DNA from: Ureibacillus xyleni
GTDB lineage: Bacteria; Bacillota; Bacilli; Bacillales_A; Planococcaceae
Reading direction: 5' to 3'
Assembly (NCBI RefSeq): GCF_900217795.1
Contig: NZ_OBMQ01000009.1
Location: 62,001 to 126,000 of the forward strand
Length of the DNA stretch: 64,000 bases
Position numbers and translations under genes: made by a program. The notes beneath the pieces are model-generated. The model was not told the DNA's origin, did not search any database, and saw only the letters and a list, made by a program, of their open reading frames with translations. Below, one piece after another: positions 43,647-52,432 of the stretch (the first letter of the stretch is position 1; every line of letters starts with the position of its first letter).

Positions 43647-44335
43647 CAACTGTTTTAATCGTAGATGATGAAATAGATATGCGAAATTTAATAGAAGTTA
43701 TGTTATCAAGTTCAAACTTCAATACTTTAGCAGTATCGAATGGTGAAGAGGCTTTTCGCTATATAAAACAATATGATATTGACCTTATTTTGTTAGATGT
43801 GATGATGCCCGGGGAAGACGGTTTTATCGTTTGTAAAAAAATAAGAGAAATCTCTTCCATTCCAATTATCTTTTTAACAGCTCGAGATGCCAATGAAGAT
43901 AAAGTGAAAGGACTAACAATCGGTGGTGATGACTATATTGTCAAACCCTTTACCTCTAGTGAATTAGTTGCTCGTATAAATGCGGTTTTACGAAGAACAG
44001 GTAATCATATTGAATCGATTAATTATAAATACATTCATTATGGGCTTATTAAATTGGACGAGATTGCTAGAAAAGTGTTTGTCGGAAGTGAAAATGTGCC
44101 GCTAACGTTAAAGGAATATGAACTACTTCATTTATTTATGCAAAATCCAAAGTCTGTCTACTCCCGTGAACAACTGTTAGAACGTATTTGGAATATCGAT
44201 TATGCGGGAGGTACAAGAACTGTTGATACGCATATTAAAACATTAAGATTGAAATTAGCGAAACATTCGAAGGAAGCAAGCGAATATATCCAAACAGTTT
44301 GGGGTATTGGGTATCGCTTTGAGAAAAACAAATGA
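43643..44335 (+). CDS. OmpR-family response regulator
   Basis: A 230-residue regulator: receiver with VDDE (7-10), Asp52 in ILLDVMMPGEDG, and Lys in YIVKPF; C-terminal winged helix with LTLKEYELLHLF and TVDTHIKTLRLKL. The GTG start follows GGGAGGTTGTGAA inside the previous gene's end. The paired kinase overlaps by four bases. Stimulus unknown; the flanking lipoproteins suggest an envelope or metal signal. Confidence 0.92.
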   Translation: MTTVLIVDDEIDMRNLIEVMLSSSNFNTLAVSNGEEAFRYIKQYDIDLILLDVMMPGEDGFIVCKKIREISSIPIIFLTARDANEDKVKGLTIGGDDYIVKPFTSSELVARINAVLRRTGNHIESINYKYIHYGLIKLDEIARKVFVGSENVPLTLKEYELLHLFMQNPKSVYSREQLLERIWNIDYAGGTRTVDTHIKTLRLKLAKHSKEASEYIQTVWGIGYRFEKNK

Positions 44336-45717
44336 AAAAACTCTCGACGAAAATCTGGGGCCTTATCGTGCTGTTTTTACTCGTTACGATTACCTTTATG
44401 TATGTTTTAACGGAGTATTTATACGAACAATTGTATGTAGAAGATACAGAAGCTTCGATGGTTGAAGTGGGAGAAAAACTTCGAACAAAATATAAAGGTG
44501 GTAAAGTAACGGATCAATTCATTCTGGATGTTGAAGAATTTAATACATATTCCAATTTTGATGTTTTTGCAGTTCGGAATCCGAGAGAGTTAAGTGCCTG
44601 TGTTCCTTTCGACATCGATTATGATGCCCTAATAGGACCAAATGAGCGAAAGGAATTATTACAAGGAAATTCTATTACGAAAATCGGATACGAAGAACGA
44701 TTTGAACGTCAAATTATTTCGGTCATATTACCTTTAACAGATCAAAGTCGATTAGAAGGCATTATTTATCTTTATTATCCCTTAGCCAAAATTAGCGAAC
44801 TTGCCAATAAAGAAGTATTTTTATTAATTGGTTGTGCAATTATTTTTTCTGCACTTTTAGGGTTTTTTGTTTATGAAGGCATCCGCCATATTATGCGCCC
44901 TTTGAAAGAATTGCAAGAGGCTGTAGAAAAAATGTCTAATGGTAATTATGAAACACGTGTTATTGTTTCTTCAAAGGATGAAATTGGGAAACTATCAGAA
45001 GCGTTTAATGAAATGGCATCAAGTATTGAACGGGAAGATGAAGCACAAAAAAACTTCTTGGCAACTGTATCCCATGAATTACGGACACCCATTAGTTATG
45101 TGAAAGGATATTGTGAAGCAATTCAACAACAATTCATTGAGGGAAAAGATAAAGATGAGGCAATCTCGTTAATCGCAAGGGAAGCAAATCGAATGGAAAG
45201 GCTCACCAATGAATTATTGGAATTAGCAAGAACCTCAAATGAGCAGAACATTGAATTGTACCCAATAGTTTTGTCTGAAACAATTCGTGATGCGATTTGT
45301 CTTTTAGAGAAGAAATCAGCAGAAAAAAATATAGAAATTAAAACTAACTTCGATGAACAAATAATTGTGGAAGGCCATGAAGAAAAGTTGAAACAAATTT
45401 TTATCAATACTATTGAAAATGCAATTCGTTATTCAAACAATGATTCAACTATTTCCATTTTGACTAAAATAATGAATGGAAATGCCATTATTGAAATTAT
45501 AGATAGAGGTATTGGAATTCCTGCAAAAGATTTACCACATATAACAGAACGTTTTTACCGAGTTAATAAAGCTAGAAGTCGTGCTGATGGGGGGAGTGGT
45601 TTAGGACTATCAATTGTCGATCAGCTCGTAAAGCAGCATCAAGGAAATGTAACAATAAAAAGTGTAGTAGGGGAAGGTACAACAGTATCTATTACAATCC
45701 CACTAATGGAGGAATAA
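44332..45717 (+). CDS. Membrane sensor histidine kinase (HAMP-HisKA)
   Basis: A 461-residue kinase: helix 9-29, an extracytoplasmic sensor region of about 130 residues, helix 162-182, HAMP, HisKA with His248 in FLATVSHELRTPISYVK, and a HATPase domain (NTIENAIRYS, DRGIGIP, GGSGLGLSIVDQLV). The sensor region is moderately charged with a single Cys; no known domain is recognised. It overlaps the regulator by ATGA and is followed two bases later by the YtkA/FixH-like lipoprotein gene. Confidence 0.92.
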   Translation: MKKLSTKIWGLIVLFLLVTITFMYVLTEYLYEQLYVEDTEASMVEVGEKLRTKYKGGKVTDQFILDVEEFNTYSNFDVFAVRNPRELSACVPFDIDYDALIGPNERKELLQGNSITKIGYEERFERQIISVILPLTDQSRLEGIIYLYYPLAKISELANKEVFLLIGCAIIFSALLGFFVYEGIRHIMRPLKELQEAVEKMSNGNYETRVIVSSKDEIGKLSEAFNEMASSIEREDEAQKNFLATVSHELRTPISYVKGYCEAIQQQFIEGKDKDEAISLIAREANRMERLTNELLELARTSNEQNIELYPIVLSETIRDAICLLEKKSAEKNIEIKTNFDEQIIVEGHEEKLKQIFINTIENAIRYSNNDSTISILTKIMNGNAIIEIIDRGIGIPAKDLPHITERFYRVNKARSRADGGSGLGLSIVDQLVKQHQGNVTIKSVVGEGTTVSITIPLMEE

Positions 45718-45719
45718 AA

Positions 45720-46244
45720 ATGAAGAAATGGTTATTTAGTATGGTTGCTGTACCAGTATTATTAATGGGATGCTCCTCAAATGAAAAAGAAGTGGATACA
45801 AATGATGAACCTGTTGACGTAGAAGCTCTCGAAGTAAAAGTAAATATTTTAACCCCTGAAAAGGTAGCGGTAAATGAACCAATTGAACTCTCTGCCCACG
45901 TTACACAAAATAATGAAAATGTGGACGATGCAGAATCAGTGAAATTTGAAGTTTGGGAATCTGGTTATCGAGACGAGGGCCAGATGATTGACGGTGAATT
46001 AGATAGTGAAGGCGTCTATAAAGCCGAGATTACTTTTGATCATGACGGTGTGTACTATATGTTTGCACATACAACAGCAAGAGGATTACACGTTATGCCG
46101 AAACAACAACTCATTGTTGGGAATCCGGATATGAGTAAAGTTATTGAAGATAATAGCAGTGATACAATGAACCATGGTAATACAGAGGAACATGGAGAAA
46201 CAGAACACGAAGAAAGTACAAAAGAAGAAAATCACGGACATTAA
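45720..46244 (+). CDS. YtkA/FixH-like lipoprotein with His/Glu-rich tail
   Basis: A 174-residue lipoprotein: lipobox LMGC (Cys18), a YtkA/FixH-type Ig-like domain (about 38-135; VKVNILTPEKVAVNEPIEL ... FDHDGVYYMFAHTTARGLH) and a tail of about 30 residues rich in His and Glu (HGNTEEHGETEHEE). FixH domains are tied to copper handling and cytochrome oxidase assembly, and the His-rich tail could bind metal. In this operon it is likely either part of the signal or the output of the two-component pair. The family call is moderate. Confidence 0.75.
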   Translation: MKKWLFSMVAVPVLLMGCSSNEKEVDTNDEPVDVEALEVKVNILTPEKVAVNEPIELSAHVTQNNENVDDAESVKFEVWESGYRDEGQMIDGELDSEGVYKAEITFDHDGVYYMFAHTTARGLHVMPKQQLIVGNPDMSKVIEDNSSDTMNHGNTEEHGETEHEESTKEENHGH

Positions 46245-46250
46245 AAACGA

Positions 46251-46284
46251 CCCCCCACAAGTTTGAGCGTCTTGTGGGGGGTTA
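46251..46284 (+). terminator. Terminator of the lipoprotein two-component operon
   Basis: CCCCCCACAAG pairs perfectly with CTTGTGGGGGG around TTTGAGCGT; the T-tail is TTAAATATTTA, so weak in T but very stable in the stem. Confidence 0.75.
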
Positions 46285-46349
46285 AATATTTAAGCGATTT
46301 ACTTTTAGGTTCATAACAAATAGGGAACTAAACTTTTAATAAGATTTAA

Positions 46350-46475
46350 TTAAAGAGTATTACATTTATCGCAAGTGCTGCTGTAGCATTCACTTTGTTC
46401 TTCGATTTTTTCGCCACACTGTACACAAACTTTATCAGGTAAGTTTTTGAAAAATTCAACAACGTTTTCTAACAT
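46350..46475 (-). CDS. yhfH: YhfH-like zinc-binding peptide, 41 residues
   Basis: ATG at 46475 after GGAGGAGAGCATT encodes MLENVVEFFKNLPDKVCVQC then a second part ending STCDKCNTL. Two CxxC pairs (CVQC and CDKC) with a middle Cys suggest a zinc ribbon. This resembles B. subtilis YhfH, which sits next to lplJ as here. Function unknown. Confidence 0.8.
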   Translation of the reverse strand: MLENVVEFFKNLPDKVCVQCGEKIEEQSECYSSTCDKCNTL

Positions 46476-46614
46476 AATGCTCTCCTCCTTTTTGGACAAT
46501 CTGTTATATTACTGTTTTGTTATTTCAAATTGTACTATAACAGATTACGTTAGTCAACACCTATTTACAAAAATAATGTAAAATAAAAAATGAAAAAATA
46601 AGGGAGTGAAAACT

Positions 46615-47607
46615 TTGTATTTTATAGATAATAAAGGAATTACAGACCCACGTATTAACTTAGCAATTGAAGAATATGTGTTAAAAAATATGGATATAGA
46701 AAAGGATGATTATTTACTGTTCTATATCAACCAGCCATCCATCATTATTGGGAAAAATCAAAATACAATTGAAGAAATTAATACAGATTATGTTGAAAAT
46801 AATGGAATCATTGTAGTGCGTCGTTTATCTGGTGGTGGAGCAGTATATCATGACTTGAACAATTTAAACTTTAGCTTCTTAACAAAAGATGACGGAGATA
46901 GCTTCCACAATTATAAAAAGTTCACTCAACCAGTTGTAGATGCTTTAAAAAATCTAGGAGTGGATGCAGAACTATCAGGAAGAAACGACATTTTAGCAGA
47001 AGGCCGTAAAGTTTCAGGAAATGCTCAATATGCAACAAGAGGACGTATGTTTAGTCACGGTACATTACTATTTAAAACAGACATCGACGCAGTTGCCTCT
47101 GCATTAAAGGTGAAAAAAGATAAGATTGAATCGAAAGGCATTAAATCAGTTCGTTCGCGAGTTGGAAATATTTCAGAATTCTTAAAAGAACCAATGTCAG
47201 TAGAACAGTTTCGAATGGAAATATTAAAGTCTATTTTCGGTGGAGAAGAGAACATTCAATATTATGAACTAACAGAGGACGATTGGGAGAAAATTCATAC
47301 CCTTTCAAAAGAACGTTACCAAACATGGGAATGGAACTATGGAAAATCGCCTCGCTTCAATATTCAAAAAACGCATCGCTTCCCATCTGGTGGAATCGAT
47401 ATCCGATTGGAAGTAAATAAAGGGATTATTGAAGAAGCAAAGATTTTCGGAGATTTCTTTGGAGTTGGAGATGTAGAAGAAATCGAAAAGCTTTTAGTTG
47501 GTGTTAGGTATGACCGTAGTGAAATTGCAAAAGCAATTGAAGAGATTGACATTCCTCATTACTTTGGTGGAATAACAAAAGAGGATTTTCTACAGTTGAT
47601 TTACTAA
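46615..47607 (+). CDS. lplJ: Lipoate-protein ligase LplJ
   Basis: A 330-residue ligase that attaches scavenged lipoate to GcvH and 2-oxoacid dehydrogenase E2 subunits. The lipoate-binding loop RRLSGGGAVYHD (near 74) and SGNAQYATRGRMFSHGTLL are clear, and a C-terminal accessory domain follows. I place the start at TTG 46615, 8 bases after GGGAG, which yields MYFIDNKGITDPR, matching the B. subtilis N-terminus; the GTG at 46606 lies in the ribosome site. Confidence 0.93.
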   Translation: MYFIDNKGITDPRINLAIEEYVLKNMDIEKDDYLLFYINQPSIIIGKNQNTIEEINTDYVENNGIIVVRRLSGGGAVYHDLNNLNFSFLTKDDGDSFHNYKKFTQPVVDALKNLGVDAELSGRNDILAEGRKVSGNAQYATRGRMFSHGTLLFKTDIDAVASALKVKKDKIESKGIKSVRSRVGNISEFLKEPMSVEQFRMEILKSIFGGEENIQYYELTEDDWEKIHTLSKERYQTWEWNYGKSPRFNIQKTHRFPSGGIDIRLEVNKGIIEEAKIFGDFFGVGDVEEIEKLLVGVRYDRSEIAKAIEEIDIPHYFGGITKEDFLQLIY

Positions 47608-47675
47608 TTGATTTCAATTAGTAAGATTTTGGGGCAAACTGTTTCACCTTACAATCAAGAATTGGATTTGCGTTT

Positions 47676-47762
47676 GTCGCTAAAGCTTTTGGTCGAGAAA
47701 AACCTTGCTTCAAACATTGTGGTAATTTTTGGGCTCGTCGCTAAAGCTTTCGGTGCAGAAAA
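47676..47762. repeat. Two copies of a GTCGCTAAAGCTTT repeat
   Basis: GTCGCTAAAGCTTTTGGTC (47676-47694) recurs 60 bp later as GTCGCTAAAGCTTTCGGTG (47736), each followed by AGAAAAA. They lie between lplJ and its terminator. No coding role is seen. Confidence 0.55.
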
Positions 47763-47799
47763 ATCCTCCCTCTCAAAAATGTGAGAGGGAGGATTTTTT
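47761..47799 (+). terminator. Terminator between lplJ and the Bce module
   Basis: AAATCCTCCCTCTCA pairs perfectly with TGAGAGGGAGGATTT, followed by TTTGG. Confidence 0.85.
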
Positions 47800-47861
47800 G
47801 GTACAATAATATATAAAATATTAAGCCCTTTAAGTATATGGAGTTGGGGGAGGGATGTTAT

Positions 47862-48566
47862 ATGGAAAAACATCGAATTTTTATCGTTGAGGATGATGTG
47901 AAAATCGCCTCACTTTTAGCGGATACATTGCGAAAATATCAGTATGATGTTGAAATCGTTCAAAACTTTGAAGGAATCGTTGAGGAATGTTTAGCGTTTA
48001 ATCCTCATATCTTGTTGCTTGATATTAACCTACCATCATATGACGGTTATTATTGGTGTCGTCAGTTAAGGCAGTATACGAAATGTCCAATTATCTTTAT
48101 TTCAGCTCGTTCTGGGGAAATGGATCAAATCTTTGCCCTAGAAAACGGTGGGGATGATTTTATTACGAAGCCGTTTAATTATGAGATTGTTCTTGCAAAA
48201 ATTAAAAGTCATTTACGACGTACATATGGTGAATATTCAGCAAGACAAGAAGAAAGAACGATTAAGCTTGGACAACTTACTCTTTACCTAGAGCGTATGG
48301 AACTGGTTATTAGAGATATTGAAATTCCGCTTCAAAAGAAAGAATGTATTATATTGGATTTATTAATGGGCGGGTCACCTAAAGTTGTAACCCGTGAAAA
48401 GTTATTAGAAGAGCTTTGGGATGACCAGGCTTTCGTTGATGAAAATACACTAAATGTAAATATGACGAGAGTTAGAAAGAAATTAGTAGATTACGGAGTG
48501 CAATCTGTAATTGAAACGGTGCGCGGGGCAGGATATCGTTTTGTTTTAAGCTCGGAGGAAATGTAG
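47862..48566 (+). CDS. BceR-type response regulator
   Basis: A 234-residue OmpR-family regulator: receiver with VEDD, Asp54 in ILLLDINLPSYDGYYW and Lys in ITKPFNYE; winged helix with ENTLNVNMTRVRKKL. The LPSYDGYYWCR signature is typical of BceR/GraR regulators of peptide-antibiotic transporters. The ATG at 47862 follows GGGAGGG; the longer frame would include it. The kinase starts at the base after its stop. Confidence 0.9.
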   Translation: MEKHRIFIVEDDVKIASLLADTLRKYQYDVEIVQNFEGIVEECLAFNPHILLLDINLPSYDGYYWCRQLRQYTKCPIIFISARSGEMDQIFALENGGDDFITKPFNYEIVLAKIKSHLRRTYGEYSARQEERTIKLGQLTLYLERMELVIRDIEIPLQKKECIILDLLMGGSPKVVTREKLLEELWDDQAFVDENTLNVNMTRVRKKLVDYGVQSVIETVRGAGYRFVLSSEEM

Positions 48567-49544
48567 ATGGGGCTAAAATTATTTATTAAGGAACACCTGT
48601 CGTTTGTTATTTTTGAAATGGTGCTAGTCCTTTTCATTCTACTTTTGTTTTATTTAGATGGGTTCAGAAATATTGATACAGCTGTTTATACAATATCCAT
48701 TAGCCTTATTTTGATTATATCTTTTTTAGGGGTTCGCTATTTTTTAAGGCAAAATTACTTAAATAGAATTACTCAGTTACCCACTTCAATGGAAGATGCT
48801 TTGCAAAAAAATGCAAAAACCTTTGAATATATTGAAACAGAACGTTATTTACATGAATTGTATCGTGTTTATCAACAAGAAGTGCAATCATTGTATGCTT
48901 CACAAAATCGCCAAGATAAGTTTTTAAATCAATGGATCCACCAAATGAAAACACCTGTATCGGTACTGGAGTTATTATTACAAGAAGATGGGCCACTTGA
49001 TCATACAAGCGTTCGGGAAGAAGTTGACCGGATTAAAAGAGGACTAGAACTTGTCCTTATGAATGCACGTCTAGAAAAATTTGAAGAAGATATGCAAGTG
49101 GAACAAGTCTCGTTAAAAGATATCGTTCTTGCAACAATTAATGAGAATAAACGTTTATTTATAACAAATCGTGTCTTTCCACAAACCGAAATTGACCAAA
49201 GCATTGTTATTACTAGTGACTCAAAATGGCTTAAATTTGTACTAGGTCAATTTATAACAAACGCTGTTAAATATACCTTTGAACCAAATAAAAAAATCTT
49301 CGTCATTGCAAAACGGACAGATTCTCAAGTGCAATTGATCGTTAAAGATGAAGGAATTGGTATCCCAAAATCAGACCTTACAAGAGTAACAAAAGCATTT
49401 TTCACTGGTGAAAACGGGAGAAAAACGGGTGAATCAACTGGGATGGGTTTGTATTTAGCGAAAGAAATTTGTGAAAAGCTTGGACATGAATTAACAATTG
49501 AATCAGAAGTTGGGGTTGGGACAACGATTACACTTACATTTTAA
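48567..49544 (+). CDS. BceS-type intramembrane-sensing histidine kinase
   Basis: A 325-residue kinase with two closely spaced helices (about 13-30 and 40-60) and almost no external loop, as in BceS, which senses through its transporter. Phospho-acceptor His125 is in NQWIHQMKTPVSVLEL; HATPase boxes include ITNAVKYTF, DEGIGIP and ESTGMGLYLAKEI. Next in the operon is the ABC pair. It should be activated by BceB-type permease in response to antimicrobial peptide flux. Confidence 0.92.
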   Translation: MGLKLFIKEHLSFVIFEMVLVLFILLLFYLDGFRNIDTAVYTISISLILIISFLGVRYFLRQNYLNRITQLPTSMEDALQKNAKTFEYIETERYLHELYRVYQQEVQSLYASQNRQDKFLNQWIHQMKTPVSVLELLLQEDGPLDHTSVREEVDRIKRGLELVLMNARLEKFEEDMQVEQVSLKDIVLATINENKRLFITNRVFPQTEIDQSIVITSDSKWLKFVLGQFITNAVKYTFEPNKKIFVIAKRTDSQVQLIVKDEGIGIPKSDLTRVTKAFFTGENGRKTGESTGMGLYLAKEICEKLGHELTIESEVGVGTTITLTF

Positions 49545-49562
49545 GTCAAAGAGGGAGCATAT

Positions 49563-50339
49563 ATGCCAATACTACAAGTGAAAGATGTTACAAAAGTCTA
49601 TGAGGGGAAAGTAACAAATCGTGCAATTAATCAACTCAGTTTTGACTTAGCTAAGGGCGAGTTTTTAGCTGTTATGGGTCCTTCAGGTAGTGGTAAAACG
49701 ACACTATTAAACTTAATCTCTACGATAGATAAACCAACTTCTGGTGATATCGTATTCAATTACATAAAACCTCAAAATTTAAATAAAACTGAACTTGCCT
49801 TTTTTAGACGAAGGGAGTTAGGTTTCATTTTTCAAGATTTTAATTTATTACCGATGTTGACGGTAGAAGAAAATATTGTCTTACCATTAACGTTGGACCA
49901 ACAACCAGTTGACGTAATGGAAGAGAGACTAAATACATTAGCTGAACGATTGGACTTGAAACCATTTATGAATAAAAGGCCAAACGAAATTTCTGGAGGT
50001 CAAGCCCAAAGAGTAGCCATTGCTCGTGCATTAATACATCGACCATCTATCATTTTAGCAGATGAGCCTACGGGGAATTTAGATTCTAATAACTCCCGTG
50101 AAGTGCTAGAGTTACTTAGCAAAATTAATAAAGAACGACAAACAACAATCGTAATGGTAACTCATGATCCAATTGCGGCAAGTTTTTGTGATCGCGTGCT
50201 ATTTATTAAGGACGGTGAGTTTTTTAACGAAATTTATCGGGATGACAGACGCCAAACATTTTTCCAACGCATTCTAAATGTTCTAAGTCTTTTAGGAGGA
50301 GGACAAGTAGGTGACCTTTCATCAATTCGCTTACCGTAA
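49563..50339 (+). CDS. BceA-type ABC ATPase
   Basis: A 258-residue ATPase of the MacB/Bce class: Walker A GPSGSGKTTLLN, signature EISGGQAQRVAIARAL, Walker B IILADEPTGNLD and switch His VTHDP. The ATG follows GAGGGAGCAT. Overlaps the permease start by 29 bases. Energises export or target protection against cell-wall-active peptides such as bacitracin. Confidence 0.92.
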   Translation: MPILQVKDVTKVYEGKVTNRAINQLSFDLAKGEFLAVMGPSGSGKTTLLNLISTIDKPTSGDIVFNYIKPQNLNKTELAFFRRRELGFIFQDFNLLPMLTVEENIVLPLTLDQQPVDVMEERLNTLAERLDLKPFMNKRPNEISGGQAQRVAIARALIHRPSIILADEPTGNLDSNNSREVLELLSKINKERQTTIVMVTHDPIAASFCDRVLFIKDGEFFNEIYRDDRRQTFFQRILNVLSLLGGGQVGDLSSIRLP

Positions 50340-52242
50340 CGTAGTTCGCAATATCCGAATTTATGCTGCCTTCTTTATGGCCAGCTTTTTTTCGGTTTTT
50401 GTATTCTTTATTTATTCAATGCTCATGTTTCACCCAAAAATAGACAATGGCTTTTTAGGCAATGTCCCAATTGTCTGGATGGTCGTTGCAGAAATCATAT
50501 TAGTATTGTTTACATGGTTTTTCATATTTTACTCAATGAAGGCTTTCTTAGAAGCAAGGTCAAAGGAATTTGGTATATTGCTTCATTTAGGAATGGAACG
50601 AAAACAGCTCAGTAAATTAGTCTTTATTGAAACGATTATAATCGGATTAATGTCGATAGTGCTTGGTGTGATATTCGGCTACTCATTTTCTAAATTTTTC
50701 TTTATGATTGTTCGAGAAATTTTAATGCTAGAGGAGTTGCCACTCTATCTTTCGTGGGAGCCTTTTTTATTAACCTTTGCTGTTTACTTAAGCGCATTTG
50801 TATTTATTTCGATGGTTAGTGTACAATTTGCTCCTCAAAGAAAGATTATTGATTTAATGAAAGGGCCTAAGGGAGTTAAGTATACTGTTACTTATACAAA
50901 AAAAAGGGCTTACCTTGGCGTTATTTTCATTTTATTAGGCTATTGTTTAGCGATCGTTACGACCAGAACAACACTTTTCTCCTTCACATTATTTATTCCA
51001 ATTCTCATTACATTCGGTACGTTCTATTTCTTTTCAGATTCAACACAATATTTTGTTGAAAGCTTAAAAAAGAGAAGGAGCGTCTATTGGAAGAATTCAA
51101 GAATGTTACCGTTAGCAGAGCAAACCTTTATTTTAAAAAATAATGGAAAAATGTTTTTTGTTGTGACAATGGTTTCTACTCTTGCTTTTTTATCAGTTGG
51201 TTTACTATCAACTCTATCATCCTATACATCCCAATACGATAAACTTAATCCTTTAGGGTTGGTCTATAAAGGTCATATCGACAATCCGTATGAGGGTACC
51301 CATATTTCATCATTAGTATCGCAACTAGAGGATAAAGGTTTATCTTATCATTTAACCCGATTTACAGTTATTAAACAAACTTCCTCTTATACAAAATATG
51401 AAGTTGAAGTGTTTAGGGAATCGGATATTAATAGTTTACTGTTTTCTTATGGATATCCGATGGTGCGTTTATCTGAAGGTGAAGGAATGTTTATACCGTA
51501 CACAGAGGAATCTGTAAAAAAATTAAAAAAGAAAGCAGTTCATACTGTATTAGTTGAAAATAATATTCCAATAAAAATTGATCAAGTATACCCAAAACTT
51601 ATTTTTCCTAGTTCCATTGTCAGTTTGAATTCCATCATCATAAGTGACGAAGATTTTGCGAAGTTAATAAAGCCATATAGCGGCTACCCTAAAGTGGAAC
51701 CAGGCTATCATTTATTTACTTTTGATATACCACAGTGGATTGACACTACTGATATTGGATTATCAATTCAACATAACGTTTCTGCAGAATATTTGAAAGA
51801 AAAGTATTTGTTACCTTACTATTTTGAAAATGCAGGATTAAATTATTCTTATATATTATCCACTTACTCTTTATTTACATTAGTAGGTCTTTTAGTAGCT
51901 GCTGTATTTTTACTTGCGGCAGGAAGTTTTATTTACTTTAAATTACACACTAATTTAGAAGGAGAAAGACGAAAATTTGATGTGTTAAAACGAATGGGCA
52001 TATCGGACAACGAGTTGAAAAAGCTTGTAACAAAGCATTTATTCCCACAATTTTTCTTACCATGGGGTGTTGCGCTGAGTCACAGTTTATTTGCATTTAT
52101 CGCCATTCAAAAAATCCTAAAACATGTTGCCAATATATCAATTGTAAAGGAATTGATTTTTGCCTTTTTATTCCTTGTACTAATTCAAGTTATTTACTTT
52201 TATTTAATAAGATGGCGTTATATTTCCCATGTCCGAGATTGA
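50311..52242 (+). CDS. BceB-type FtsX-fold permease
   Basis: A 643-residue permease of the Bce/Psd/Yxd type: ten membrane helices, with a large external domain of about 200 residues between helices 7 and 8 (roughly 305-515) that binds or detects the peptide-lipid complex. Start GTG in GGAGGAGGACAAGTAG-GTG, MTFHQFAYRNVVRNIR, the family's typical start. FtsX-type helices recur in each half. Together with the regulator and kinase it forms a self-contained resistance module. Which antibiotic is recognised cannot be predicted. Confidence 0.9.
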   Translation: MTFHQFAYRNVVRNIRIYAAFFMASFFSVFVFFIYSMLMFHPKIDNGFLGNVPIVWMVVAEIILVLFTWFFIFYSMKAFLEARSKEFGILLHLGMERKQLSKLVFIETIIIGLMSIVLGVIFGYSFSKFFFMIVREILMLEELPLYLSWEPFLLTFAVYLSAFVFISMVSVQFAPQRKIIDLMKGPKGVKYTVTYTKKRAYLGVIFILLGYCLAIVTTRTTLFSFTLFIPILITFGTFYFFSDSTQYFVESLKKRRSVYWKNSRMLPLAEQTFILKNNGKMFFVVTMVSTLAFLSVGLLSTLSSYTSQYDKLNPLGLVYKGHIDNPYEGTHISSLVSQLEDKGLSYHLTRFTVIKQTSSYTKYEVEVFRESDINSLLFSYGYPMVRLSEGEGMFIPYTEESVKKLKKKAVHTVLVENNIPIKIDQVYPKLIFPSSIVSLNSIIISDEDFAKLIKPYSGYPKVEPGYHLFTFDIPQWIDTTDIGLSIQHNVSAEYLKEKYLLPYYFENAGLNYSYILSTYSLFTLVGLLVAAVFLLAAGSFIYFKLHTNLEGERRKFDVLKRMGISDNELKKLVTKHLFPQFFLPWGVALSHSLFAFIAIQKILKHVANISIVKELIFAFLFLVLIQVIYFYLIRWRYISHVRD

Positions 52243-52349
52243 CGAAAAACTTGCGGTAGATAGAATAATATTTCATTTTCTTAGAAAAAGATGTAATAAA
52301 ATACTAAAAAGCATTGTTTTATTAATATATCTAATTTATAATATTTAGA

Positions 52350-52369
52350 AAATGAATGGTTATTCATTT
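52350..52369. promoter_or_regulatory. FadR-like palindrome upstream of yhfL
   Basis: AAATGAAT-GGTT-ATTCATTT is a perfect palindrome that fits the FadR consensus at most positions. It lies 64 bases before the yhfL start, a sensible operator position. Confidence 0.55.
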
Positions 52370-52432
52370 CTTACTTCATAGTAGCTAATTGGGGCTAGTT
52401 ATGTTGAAAAACATGCAAAGGGGATGGGTGTT

